Assembly: GCA_030019325.1 (NCBI GenBank)
Contig: JASEFB010000023.1
Coordinates: 1-21,391, forward strand
Origin: an archaeon
Lineage (GTDB): Archaea; Halobacteriota; Syntropharchaeia; Alkanophagales; Methanospirareceae
DNA: 21,391 bases
Reading direction: 5' to 3'
Below, piece after piece: positions 1 through 7,168 of this stretch; positions within the stretch are counted from its first letter, which is position 1; every line of letters starts with the position of its first letter. The notes beneath the pieces were generated by a model. It saw only the letters and a list, made by a program, of their open reading frames with translations. It was not told the origin of the DNA and did not search any database. The position numbers and the translations under genes were made by a program.

Positions 1-677
1 TTGACATCAGAAACCCCCTTCGGGGTTTCCGATACCTTCCCCGCATTATAACAACTATGATATGAGTTGACCCATCGTAGTTGCAAATCCTTGATTCACG
101 CATCTCCTCCTTTGTCGAGTAACAACTATGATATGAGTTGACATCAGAAACCCCCTTCGGGGTTTCCGATACCTTCCCCGCATTATAACAACCATGATAG
201 GAGTTGACTTATTATGCACAGCATGACTCTTTGGCTCGCGAAGACCCCTAAGTACCAACTATGATAGGAGTTGACCATATTGCTTTGAGTGCTTCCATAT
301 TAATCCCTCTCATCCTCTATCCATTGGAAGGATGGATATTTAAAGATATTGTATAATAATTGGTGAATCGGGTGTGGGAAGATCAGTAAGTAACAACTAT
401 GATATGAGTTGACCGAATCCTGTCAATCTCTTCAGCCAAGCCTATTTCGTCAAGTAACAACAATGATAAGAGTTGACCTCAGTCTGTTTATTTCATCTTT
501 CAATGATTGATTTTCGTTATGTAACAACTATGATACGAGTTGACCTTGTCAGATATACAAGCAGATTCACGCCGAATCTAGTTGAGTAACAACTATGATA
601 GAGAGTTGACTTGAATATCCGCCAGTCATACTTCAAGCTCTTGACCAGTTGAGTAACAACTATGATAGAGAGTTGAC
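1..677. CRISPR. CRISPR-type repeat array, left end outside the window
   Basis: Nine near-identical repeats of about 24 bp (G-TAACAACT-ATGATA-N-GAGTTGAC) begin at about 48, 119, 185, 252, 390, 454, 521, 586 and 653. The tail of another occupies 1-5. Spacers are mostly 41-48 bp and unrelated, apart from one duplicated spacer (6-47 and 143-184) and one 114-bp gap (276-389). The repeat has the partial palindrome typical of CRISPR repeats: CAACT pairs with AGTTG around an 8-nt centre. Several spacers read as open coding-like stretches on the minus strand, as expected for captured gene fragments. Repeats vary at positions 4, 9 and mainly 16, so this could be an ageing, leader-distal end. No cas gene and no clear AT-rich leader is visible, so subtype and direction of transcription are unknown. 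The regular ~67-bp period with unique spacers makes a simple tandem repeat unlikely. Confidence 0.82.
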
Positions 678-703
678 GGTGTATTCTGCGCCCTCAGGTA
701 CTC

Positions 704-913
704 TTATAATACCGCCGTTATTGCACAGCAGTTCGGAAAGCATCGAAAAAAATTAGCATTGCTTTCCCCACTCCACACATCTTTCCACTGGTTCCACCGG
801 TAGTCCTCTACTTGCGATAGCTTTATTATTTGCTCGTCACTAAATACATTCGAGAGCGTCATAAATAGATTGCTCTCCCCCACATCAGCCGATATCGGCG
901 CAAAGTGGTACAT
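704..913 (-). CDS. hypothetical small protein, 69 aa
   Basis: I do not recognise this protein. It is soluble-looking, with two Trp in a polar stretch (residues ~39-48) and three Cys near the C-terminus. The start is supported by AGGGG about 7 nt before the ATG and by a TATA-like TTATTTATAA at 948-957. It lies between the CRISPR array and a truncated transposase on the same strand, and its 3' end comes within 27 bp of the last repeat. It could be a fragment of a larger gene cut by the same events that truncated the transposase, or a chance ORF; the promoter and ribosome site are the only positive signs. Confidence 0.35.
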   Translation of the reverse strand: MYHFAPISADVGESNLFMTLSNVFSDEQIIKLSQVEDYRWNQWKDVWSGESNANFFRCFPNCCAITAVL

Positions 914-947
914 TTTTTTTCCCCTATTTTTGCAGGAGAAATCACCC

Positions 948-1292
948 TTATAAATAAGTTCGGAAGTAGGGGTGTTCGGAACTACTGTTCAAGGTGATAA
1001 CGTAAAGATATTCCCCGACAGAGAAGCCCTGCTCTCTTTTCTTTATGTGCCTGTTGATTACTTCGATCAGCCCTATCTCCTGTGCTATCTGGTGTAGCGC
1101 CAACGGCGCGGCGTACTGGTACCTGCGGTGGGACTCCGTCTCTTCTTTATCCAATCCGATTAGTATTTTGAATAATTTCTCCGCTGAGCCCACGTATTTA
1201 ATAATGGTCGCCTTGGGGACTCCTTTCACCCGATGTGTCTCCGCGATGGAGAGATACGTCTTCCCCGCCACCTTCTTCTTGACGAAATGCAT
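948..1292 (-). pseudogene. N-terminal remnant of an IS1634/IS4-type transposase
   Basis: The first ~100 residues resemble the N-terminus of IS1634-type transposases common in methanogen genomes: MHFVKKKVAGKTYLSIAET, then KYVGSAEK, APLALHQIAQEIGLIEVINRH and EQGFSVGEYL. The similarity stops around residue 102; after YVITLN comes an unrelated tail and a stop at 948-950. The full family is normally over 450 residues with a DDE catalytic core, none of which is present, so this cannot be an active enzyme. A TATA-like box at 1312-1323 places transcription close to the ATG. No partner fragment or terminal inverted repeat is visible in the window. Confidence 0.65.
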
Positions 1293-1311
1293 AAATTGAT
1301 TTAGTCATTAC

Positions 1312-1323
1312 TCTTTATAAAAT
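1312..1323 (-). promoter_or_regulatory. TATA box for the transposase remnant
   Basis: Minus-strand TTTTATAAAGAG lies about 20-30 nt upstream of the ATG at 1292, the spacing of an archaeal promoter giving a leaderless or very short-leader mRNA. No wet evidence. Confidence 0.45.
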
Positions 1324-1643
1324 TTTCCATTTTTACTTCTAAAAATCCAATAAATTTAGAATTTATACGGGTTTTATCGCAATTCATCAGCACATAAAAA
1401 TTAGTCATTACATTGGGGTATGAATGAAATAGAAAATATGCCCTCTTGTGGCTTATTTCGACTTGATACCACCATCAAATAGAAAAATATTTAAGTAATC
1501 AAAGACTATCTCCGAAAGTCAAGTTAAAAATTGTGTTGCATTAAATTTGTAGCACCACGTCCGGGGATACAACAGCAAATGATTTACGGTTCCACTCAAT
1601 TAAAATCTCGCGTCTCAAGGTGGGTATCAAACAGCTCAAGGTT
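1324..1643. other. AT-rich intergenic region without a supported gene
   Basis: About 320 bp without a convincing ORF. The 11-mer TTAGTCATTAC occurs at 1401-1411 and also just outside at 1301-1311, exactly 100 bp apart. The rest is AT-rich with no strong hairpin. It may be the left flank of the decayed insertion sequence. Confidence 0.5.
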
Positions 1644-1910
1644 TCATGGAGGGAAAATCATTTCACGGTGCAGAAGAACCATTCTAAGTGCGTCAAAAAA
1701 GAGATACACCATCACGCAGAGAAGAAGGAAAATCATAGCTTGGAAAAGCCCGAAGTAATACCCCAACTTCTCAATGTCTAATTCGGGGCAAGTTTCCTTT
1801 ATTAATTCCAATGTCTCTTGGTCATACGAACCCAAACTCCGCATGAGTCTCCATGTGCATGCTGGGTTTTTAACAAAGCATTTCACTGCATCAATGAATT
1901 TACTTGCCAT
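1644..1910 (-). CDS. small single-pass membrane protein, 88 aa, function unknown
   Basis: The N-terminal ~45 residues are soluble and helical in character (MASKFIDAVKCF at the start, acidic patch around ETCPELDIEKL). A single strongly hydrophobic segment follows at about residues 49-74 (LFQAMIFLLLCVMVYLFF), ending in a short basic tail. I do not recognise a family. An upstream GTG at 1919 would add three residues; I chose the ATG at 1910 because AGGTG sits 6 nt before it. It follows the NuoM-type gene of the antiporter locus after ~100 bp but has its own TATA box and leader ORF, so it is probably a separate unit rather than a subunit. Confidence 0.6.
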   Translation of the reverse strand: MASKFIDAVKCFVKNPACTWRLMRSLGSYDQETLELIKETCPELDIEKLGYYFGLFQAMIFLLLCVMVYLFFDALRMVLLHREMIFPP

Positions 1911-1915
1911 CCTTT

Positions 1916-1963
1916 TCACCTACTGTTTGTTCTTTCTTTTATGGGCACCGTCTTCATTCTCAT
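1916..1963 (-). CDS. possible 15-codon leader ORF
   Basis: ATG at 1963 follows GGGAG with a 5-nt spacer, a better ribosome site than that of the gene it precedes. It encodes a 15-residue, Arg/Lys-rich peptide (MRMKTVPIKERTNSR) and stops 5 nt before the ATG of the 88-residue membrane protein, which suggests translational coupling or a control peptide. It could instead mark a lost reading frame of a longer N-terminus. Confidence 0.35.
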   Translation of the reverse strand: MRMKTVPIKERTNSR

Positions 1964-1986
1964 TTTATCTCCCTTATTTATTCCAA

Positions 1987-1996
1987 TTTATAAATA
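1987..1996 (-). promoter_or_regulatory. TATA box before the leader ORF and small membrane protein
   Basis: Minus-strand ATTTATAAAT, about 25 nt before the leader ORF start at 1963, preceded by AT-rich DNA. It suggests a transcript separate from the antiporter locus. Confidence 0.5.
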
Positions 1997-2009
1997 TTTC
2001 GATATTTGG

Positions 2010-3518
2010 TTATAATAATCCTATCACCGTGTGAAAGAGATCCATGAATGGTTTAGGATACAGGCCTATGATGAAAGAGATAACTGCCAGGATGAGAAGA
2101 GGCACGCTCATCGTTAACGGCGGGTCCCTGATCTTAGTGTTATTTGCTAATTCAGGCTTCAAGGGACCAAAGAACATCCTCTTCGCAGCCCAGAATGCAT
2201 AGACACCCGTTAATATAGTTGAGAGGATTCCCAGACTTGCAATTACCAGTCCGACGGAAGTTGGATTTGAACTGAAAATGCCGGTAAACAGTATCCATTT
2301 TCCCGTAAACCCACTGGTGAGAGGAACACCGGTGAGTATTGCTGCGGCTGCTATCCAGAGCGTAGCACTTATTGGCATCTTACGTATAAGTCCGCCCATC
2401 TCTCTCATATCCCTGATTCCCGTTACGTAAACTACTATACCAGCGGTTGAGAAGAGAATGCCTTTACCCAGGATGTGACTCAGGAAGTAAAACATTCCAC
2501 CTTCAACACTCCAGACTGTGAGTGCTCCCAGCCCAAGGACAGAGTATGATATCTGACCGATAGTTGAGCAGGCACAGAGTCGCTTCACGTCAGTTTGAGC
2601 CAGTGTGAGGAGAGCGCCATATACTATAGTTATCATTGCCATTGTCATAATAGGTATGCTGAACACTTTGAGGTCATTATAGAGTGGTAAGATGAGAACC
2701 CTTACAATTACATAGGCTCCAATATTCGCATAAATCGCAAGCAATCCAGCTATGCAGGTGGGATGTTCTGCGTGAACCCAGGGCATCCAAACATGAAGTG
2801 GAAATATTGCAAGCTTGGTAGATACACCGAGAAGGATAAGTAATGCAATCCAGAAAGTCATTGGATTCCCTGCAAGAGTATGCAACTGCGAAATCTCGAA
2901 GGTTCCTATCTGAGAATAAACTAATACAGATCCAAATAAGACGAATGTTCCACCAACGATTCCCCAGAGGAAGCACATGACGGCGATTCTAAAGCGCTCT
3001 ACATAACCAAAGAAACTCATTATGAAGTAAAGGGGAATAACCATCAATTCTATAAAGAGATATATTACTATGAGGTTTGTAGCAAAGCAAATACCGATGA
3101 AAGCTGCGGGAAAGAGGAGGTATAGCCAGAAATACGTGGTGTAATACGAAAGTTGTGTCTTTTCATCCTCTTCTCCATATATTACCTCTATTCTGTGTTC
3201 CACATAGTGTATTGAGAAAAATGCAAGAGCAACGCATATCATATTTATTATCAACGCAACCGGAAGACTCAAACCATCAGCTAAGAGACCAAAGGTCACA
3301 TTTGGTCCCCATACATATTCCTCGACAATTTTTGTTTTTTCTCCTATACCCTGATAAACGCTGATGCCCGCAATGAAGAGAAGAGCAGTAGTGTAGAGCA
3401 GGGTTATACAGGGTATAAATCGTGCTTTTCTCCCTATTTTGCGCCTGGTTATAAGTATGAACAGGGAGGCTATAACTGGCACCACTACTATTTGGAGGAG
3501 AATATAAGGTATCATCAT
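2010..3518 (-). CDS. NuoM/MrpD-type antiporter subunit (D4), 502 aa
   Basis: Large polytopic membrane protein of the proton-translocating NuoL/M/N family (complex I subunit 4 type), length typical for NuoM. Ion-path residues are present: Glu157 in LFIELMVIPLYF, Lys235 in STKLAIFPLHVWMPWVHAEHP, and Lys352 in LSHILGKGILF. The NuoM-like DVKRLCACSTIGQISY stretch is at 310-325. Its ATG overlaps the stop of the preceding D3 gene in an ATGA, so the two are translationally coupled. It is the last gene of the antiporter locus. In Nuo or Fpo complexes a NuoM protein works with redox modules; none is present here, so the expected job is cation/proton exchange in the Mrp-type complex. The membrane half of an unlinked hydrogenase or dehydrogenase is the alternative. 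Confidence 0.9.
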   Translation of the reverse strand: MMIPYILLQIVVVPVIASLFILITRRKIGRKARFIPCITLLYTTALLFIAGISVYQGIGEKTKIVEEYVWGPNVTFGLLADGLSLPVALIINMICVALAFFSIHYVEHRIEVIYGEEDEKTQLSYYTTYFWLYLLFPAAFIGICFATNLIVIYLFIELMVIPLYFIMSFFGYVERFRIAVMCFLWGIVGGTFVLFGSVLVYSQIGTFEISQLHTLAGNPMTFWIALLILLGVSTKLAIFPLHVWMPWVHAEHPTCIAGLLAIYANIGAYVIVRVLILPLYNDLKVFSIPIMTMAMITIVYGALLTLAQTDVKRLCACSTIGQISYSVLGLGALTVWSVEGGMFYFLSHILGKGILFSTAGIVVYVTGIRDMREMGGLIRKMPISATLWIAAAAILTGVPLTSGFTGKWILFTGIFSSNPTSVGLVIASLGILSTILTGVYAFWAAKRMFFGPLKPELANNTKIRDPPLTMSVPLLILAVISFIIGLYPKPFMDLFHTVIGLL

Positions 3519-5326
3519 CGCATCACCACCATATAAAGCAGAAGGATGAGCATAGCAAGAAGTATGTATATTATATTAAACGACAACTCTCTAACCTTAA
3601 TTTTCCTTATTTTGTCATGGATCTGTTCGAAGTTGAGGAGAGTAGGAAGTCCCACGTGAAACGCTTTATCCAGTGGATTCTCAACAAACTTAACTACGAG
3701 AGAGAAAAAATCATTGACGAAAAAACCCGCTATTCTCAATACATTCCGGTCAATGAAACTTGCGAACGCCATTAGCGGTTTTTCACAGAACCATATAACC
3801 CTCTTCCCCGGTATTCGATAGAACCAGTCAGTGTCAAGCGTAATTGTTGGTGTACCATGAAGCATTGCCCTTAAAAACCAAAACGCTACAAAGGTGAACA
3901 GAAGGAGTTGACTCATTGCTACCACATGGCCCATTGCATAAGGTTCATAATGAACGGGATAAGGAAGCATGTCGTAAAGTATTTTTGGATACACCCCGAG
4001 AAGGGTGCACAAAAATGCAGTGAGGCCCATTGCGGCAAGCATATTCTTCGGCGGCTCCTTTGCCTCACATACCGGCTCCTCTCTTGCAAACCAGACGCCC
4101 CACGGAAGTTTCAGACCCGTGTGCAGGAAAGTTCCTATTGAGGCACCTTCCAGAAGTAGCCATATAATCGGCTGATGCCACATCCCAGAGGCAGTGACAA
4201 CCATTGTCTTGCTCACAAATCCATTGAATAGAGGAAAGCCTGAAATTGAATATGCACCCACCATGTAAAGGTGGAACGTGATAGGCATGTATTTGTAGAT
4301 GCCTCCCAGTTCGGTCAGCTTGTTCCGTCCTGTCACCTCCAGCACGGCGCCCATACCCATGAAAAGGAGCGCTTTGTACAGGATATGGCAGAACGCATGG
4401 GCAGCCGCACCATTTATCGCCATTTCGCCAGCCGCAGTGCCAGAAACTCCCATTCCTACCCCACACACCATGTATCCCACCTGGGAGATGATGTGGTATG
4501 CGAGAAGTCTTCTTATATCATTCTCAAGCACTGCGTACACAACTCCGTACATCGCCATGATCGCACCCAACCACATCAGAAGCTCAACACCCGGAAAGCC
4601 CCGTATCAGCACGTATATCGCACTCTTCGTGGTAAATGCAGTCAAAAATACCGCTCCGGTAACCGTCGCTTCTGGATACGCATCTGCCAGCCATGCACCA
4701 AGAGGAGGCACGGCGGCATTTATGATAAACGCGAGAAAGATAAGATAAGAAGCCAGATATTCACTCCCCAACCCCCATTCAAAACTTTCAAAAGCAATAG
4801 AACCCGTAGCTTGCAAATGTAATACAACACCGGCTAATAGACAGATACCGCCAAACATGTGCACCATGATAAACCGGAATCCCGCACCGAATGCTGCCTT
4901 CGTCTTACGATACCAAATTAAGAGCATGGATGACCATGCCATCACTTCCCAGAAGAAGAATAAAGTAAAGAGGTCACCTGCAAAGACCACGCCCAGCGTG
5001 CTTCCGACGTAGATGAAAGCGGCCAAATGCTGCCCCGTCTCTTTTACATGGAGCGCATAAATCGTCATGCAAAAGGATGCGATCACGAATACGTATGCGA
5101 AGACCATGCTCAGCCTGTCCACTCTCCCGAGGGTAAGGCCATATCCCATGAAGGAGAGCTGCCAGAAAGGACCATTCCCGAATACTCCCTTTGATATGAA
5201 AATGAGGTCTGTAAAGGCTACTGCGGGTAACAGAAGCAAATACGCCTGTCTCCATTTGCCCTTCAACACGGGTATCAAAAGAGCACCTAAGAGAAATATA
5301 AGTCCTGGATGCAACCACTCAATCAC
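3515..5326 (-). CDS. NuoL/MrpD-type antiporter subunit (D3), 603 aa
   Basis: Polytopic NuoL-like protein. Glu127 lies in TLFFFWEVMAW; INAAVPPLGAWLADAYPEA at 202-220 matches the TM7 region; Lys234 is in FTTKSAIYVL and Lys318 in HILYKALLF. NDIRRLLAYHIISQVGY follows the family. The usual TM7 Lys is replaced by Asn203, which appears to be a feature of this subgroup, with Lys234 one helix on. Beyond the antiporter core (after ~500) is an extension with LDTDWFYR, a soluble stretch and a final hydrophobic helix (~582-602), making it longer than a plain MrpD. The start is GTG at 5326, preceded by a strong GGAGGTGATC. It lies 42 bp after the small membrane gene and overlaps the D4 gene by 4 nt. Bacterial MrpA fuses a NuoL-like part to DUF4040 and MbhE parts; here those are separate genes at 10862-11697. 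Confidence 0.9.
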   Translation of the reverse strand: MIEWLHPGLIFLLGALLIPVLKGKWRQAYLLLLPAVAFTDLIFISKGVFGNGPFWQLSFMGYGLTLGRVDRLSMVFAYVFVIASFCMTIYALHVKETGQHLAAFIYVGSTLGVVFAGDLFTLFFFWEVMAWSSMLLIWYRKTKAAFGAGFRFIMVHMFGGICLLAGVVLHLQATGSIAFESFEWGLGSEYLASYLIFLAFIINAAVPPLGAWLADAYPEATVTGAVFLTAFTTKSAIYVLIRGFPGVELLMWLGAIMAMYGVVYAVLENDIRRLLAYHIISQVGYMVCGVGMGVSGTAAGEMAINGAAAHAFCHILYKALLFMGMGAVLEVTGRNKLTELGGIYKYMPITFHLYMVGAYSISGFPLFNGFVSKTMVVTASGMWHQPIIWLLLEGASIGTFLHTGLKLPWGVWFAREEPVCEAKEPPKNMLAAMGLTAFLCTLLGVYPKILYDMLPYPVHYEPYAMGHVVAMSQLLLFTFVAFWFLRAMLHGTPTITLDTDWFYRIPGKRVIWFCEKPLMAFASFIDRNVLRIAGFFVNDFFSLVVKFVENPLDKAFHVGLPTLLNFEQIHDKIRKIKVRELSFNIIYILLAMLILLLYMVVMR

Positions 5327-5368
5327 TACCGATCACCTCCCTTACTTAGTCCCCAAGAATCCCAAAAG

Positions 5369-5605
5369 CTAATGTTTCTCATAATAATCCTCCTCCTTCT
5401 GAAGCCAGTAATGTCCAAGCGCTTTTGACGCAATGATGATGATGACACAACCAACAAACCCATATAGAGCACTGAAGACGGGTAGTTCCTCCCACACGAA
5501 ATGGGGATGAACAAGGTGGAAATGATGAACGAGAAAGCCTGCTAAGACACCTGCCGCAAGACATACATAAAGCATCAAGAACAAATGTCTCATTGTTATT
5601 CTCAT
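5369..5605 (-). CDS. small two-helix membrane protein of the antiporter locus, 78 aa
   Basis: Two hydrophobic segments (about 6-27 and 44-62) are separated by a His-rich loop containing HLVHPHFVWEELPVF; the C-terminus is charged and ends in KEEDYYEKH. The HF-WEELP-F-x-YGFVGC pattern is one I associate with small proteins next to MrpD/NuoL-type genes in several prokaryotes, so it is probably a genuine accessory subunit. It is not one of the classical MrpA-G subunits. It begins 3 bp after the stop of D2 and is followed 42 bp later by D3, firmly inside the operon. A second ATG four codons in is an alternative start. Function unknown; it may help assemble or join the D2 and D3 subunits. Confidence 0.75.
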   Translation of the reverse strand: MRITMRHLFLMLYVCLAAGVLAGFLVHHFHLVHPHFVWEELPVFSALYGFVGCVIIIIASKALGHYWLQKEEDYYEKH

Positions 5606-5608
5606 CTT

Positions 5609-7168
5609 TTAGACACCACCACCTACTAAACCTGCAACTGCGAGTTTTGCAAGCTCTAATATGTAAAATGTATTCGGGCGCAAACAGAAGATAATGGAAA
5701 TAATAGCCGTTAGGGTCAAAGGAACGACCATAGAAAGCGGTGCTTCTTTTATCTCCGTCTTTTCATTCTTATATCCGCCATCAGTCCACTCTGCGGGTTT
5801 GCCAAAGAACGCAGTAAAGATTATCGGGAAGAAATAAACGATATCGAGCAGGGAACTTATCAGGATAACAGCTAAGAAAACCAGCTCCCCTGCTTCAAGT
5901 GTTCCCAAGCAAAGATACCACTTACTTATAAATCCTGAAACTGGAGGGATACCACTCATTCCAAGCGCACCTACAGTAAATGCCAACATCGTTACCGGCA
6001 TTCTTCGTCCTATGCCCGCCATCTCGCTTATGTTCTTCTTTCCCGTGGCCACCAATATGGAGCCTGCACACAGAAAGAGGGTTATCTTCATGAACCCGTG
6101 AAAAGGTATGTGAATCATTGCCCCGGTTACACCCTTAGGGCTCAATAACGCAACACCGAAAATTATGTAAGACAACTGACTTATAGTGGAATATGCAAGC
6201 CTTCTTTTCAGGTTGTCTTGCGCGATGGCAAACAAAGAACCGACAATCATCGTAAAGGACGCCACAGCAGCGAGTATTATCCCCAGTCCAAGCGCACTCA
6301 TCAAATCCACACCATATATGTAACACACAACTCTGACGACAACAAACACACCCGCCTTCACCACTGCTACCGCATGCAACAGTGCACTCACCGGCGTTGG
6401 CGCAGCCATTGCCGTTGGCAACCATGAGTGAAAAGGCATCCATGCCGCTTTCATGGAGCCCAACATGAATAACGCAAATAACAGCATCAATGTCAAACGT
6501 GATGCAGAACCCACCGTTAATATTCCACCGCTCTCAAAATCAGTCGTCCCGGTAAGGTAAAACGTTAACACTATCGCGACAAAGAAACACCAACCCGAGG
6601 TAAGCAAGTAAGCTAAGTATTTACGACCCGCAAATCGTGCTTCCCGTGCCTTCTCAGATTCCTCTTCCTTGTGCCCCCATTCTGGTAGACCATCGTGAGC
6701 CACCAAGGGATATGTTGCTATCGTTAATGTCTCATAAAAAAAGTACAGGGTGATCAGGTTCTTGGACATTGCGATACCTACCGCACCGAAAATGGCTAAA
6801 GCGAAACAGGCAAAGTATCGCGTTTGGGCGTGTTCGTGCAACGACCTCATATATCCTATGGAGTAGGACGATACCAGAATCCAGAGGAAAGAAGAAGTAA
6901 TCGCAAAAATAAGACCAAAAGCATCTATTTTGAATATAAAAACAATCCCAGTAAATATAGTAAAGAGGGGGCATTCGATTACATTTCCTGCTATAACAAT
7001 CGGTGCCATAGAAAAGATAATCAAAAACTGCAATACGCTGGCGAACATCGTGCAGCTCTCCCTTATGTTCGGCCGCTTTCTAAATAGCAATATGAGAAAA
7101 GCGCAGATAAAAGGACATGAAATTGCTAACAACGGTCTGATGGATACTACTATCGCCAACTCATACAC
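5609..7168 (-). CDS. MrpD/NuoL-type antiporter subunit (D2), 519 aa
   Basis: Polytopic antiporter-family protein with all classical charged residues: Glu146 in LYFFYETLTIATYPLVAH, Lys240 in GSMKAAWMPFHSWLPTAMAA, Lys271 in AVVKAGVF and Lys361 in HGFMKITLF. PTPVSALLHA at 257-266 is diagnostic of NuoL/MrpA/MrpD proteins. A soluble acidic loop (WGHKEEESEKAREARF, about 164-179) is inserted after the TM5 Glu. The start is uncertain: GTG at 7168 overlaps its own GGAGG, whereas TTG at 7159 has GGAGG about 8 nt upstream and would shorten the protein by three residues. It overlaps the 3' end of D1 by 8 bp, so the two are co-translated. Confidence 0.9.
   Translation of the reverse strand: MYELAIVVSIRPLLAISCPFICAFLILLFRKRPNIRESCTMFASVLQFLIIFSMAPIVIAGNVIECPLFTIFTGIVFIFKIDAFGLIFAITSSFLWILVSSYSIGYMRSLHEHAQTRYFACFALAIFGAVGIAMSKNLITLYFFYETLTIATYPLVAHDGLPEWGHKEEESEKAREARFAGRKYLAYLLTSGWCFFVAIVLTFYLTGTTDFESGGILTVGSASRLTLMLLFALFMLGSMKAAWMPFHSWLPTAMAAPTPVSALLHAVAVVKAGVFVVVRVVCYIYGVDLMSALGLGIILAAVASFTMIVGSLFAIAQDNLKRRLAYSTISQLSYIIFGVALLSPKGVTGAMIHIPFHGFMKITLFLCAGSILVATGKKNISEMAGIGRRMPVTMLAFTVGALGMSGIPPVSGFISKWYLCLGTLEAGELVFLAVILISSLLDIVYFFPIIFTAFFGKPAEWTDGGYKNEKTEIKEAPLSMVVPLTLTAIISIIFCLRPNTFYILELAKLAVAGLVGGGV

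Noticed and set aside
55..258. 67-residue minus-strand ORF through the repeat array
   Set aside because: It reads across three repeats and their spacers; its openness follows from the repeat sequence and there is no ribosome site.
1412..1480. 20-codon plus-strand ORF beginning ATGAATGAAATAG
   Set aside because: Too short, no ribosome site or recognisable peptide; expected by chance in AT-rich DNA.
1531..1758. 75-residue plus-strand ORF opposite the small membrane protein
   Set aside because: Basic, low-complexity translation with no promoter or ribosome site; overlaps a better supported minus-strand gene.
4271..4822. 183- and 149-residue plus-strand ORFs opposite the D3 subunit
   Set aside because: Antisense shadows of a strongly supported membrane protein; composition rich in Ser, His and Arg as expected from reverse reading.
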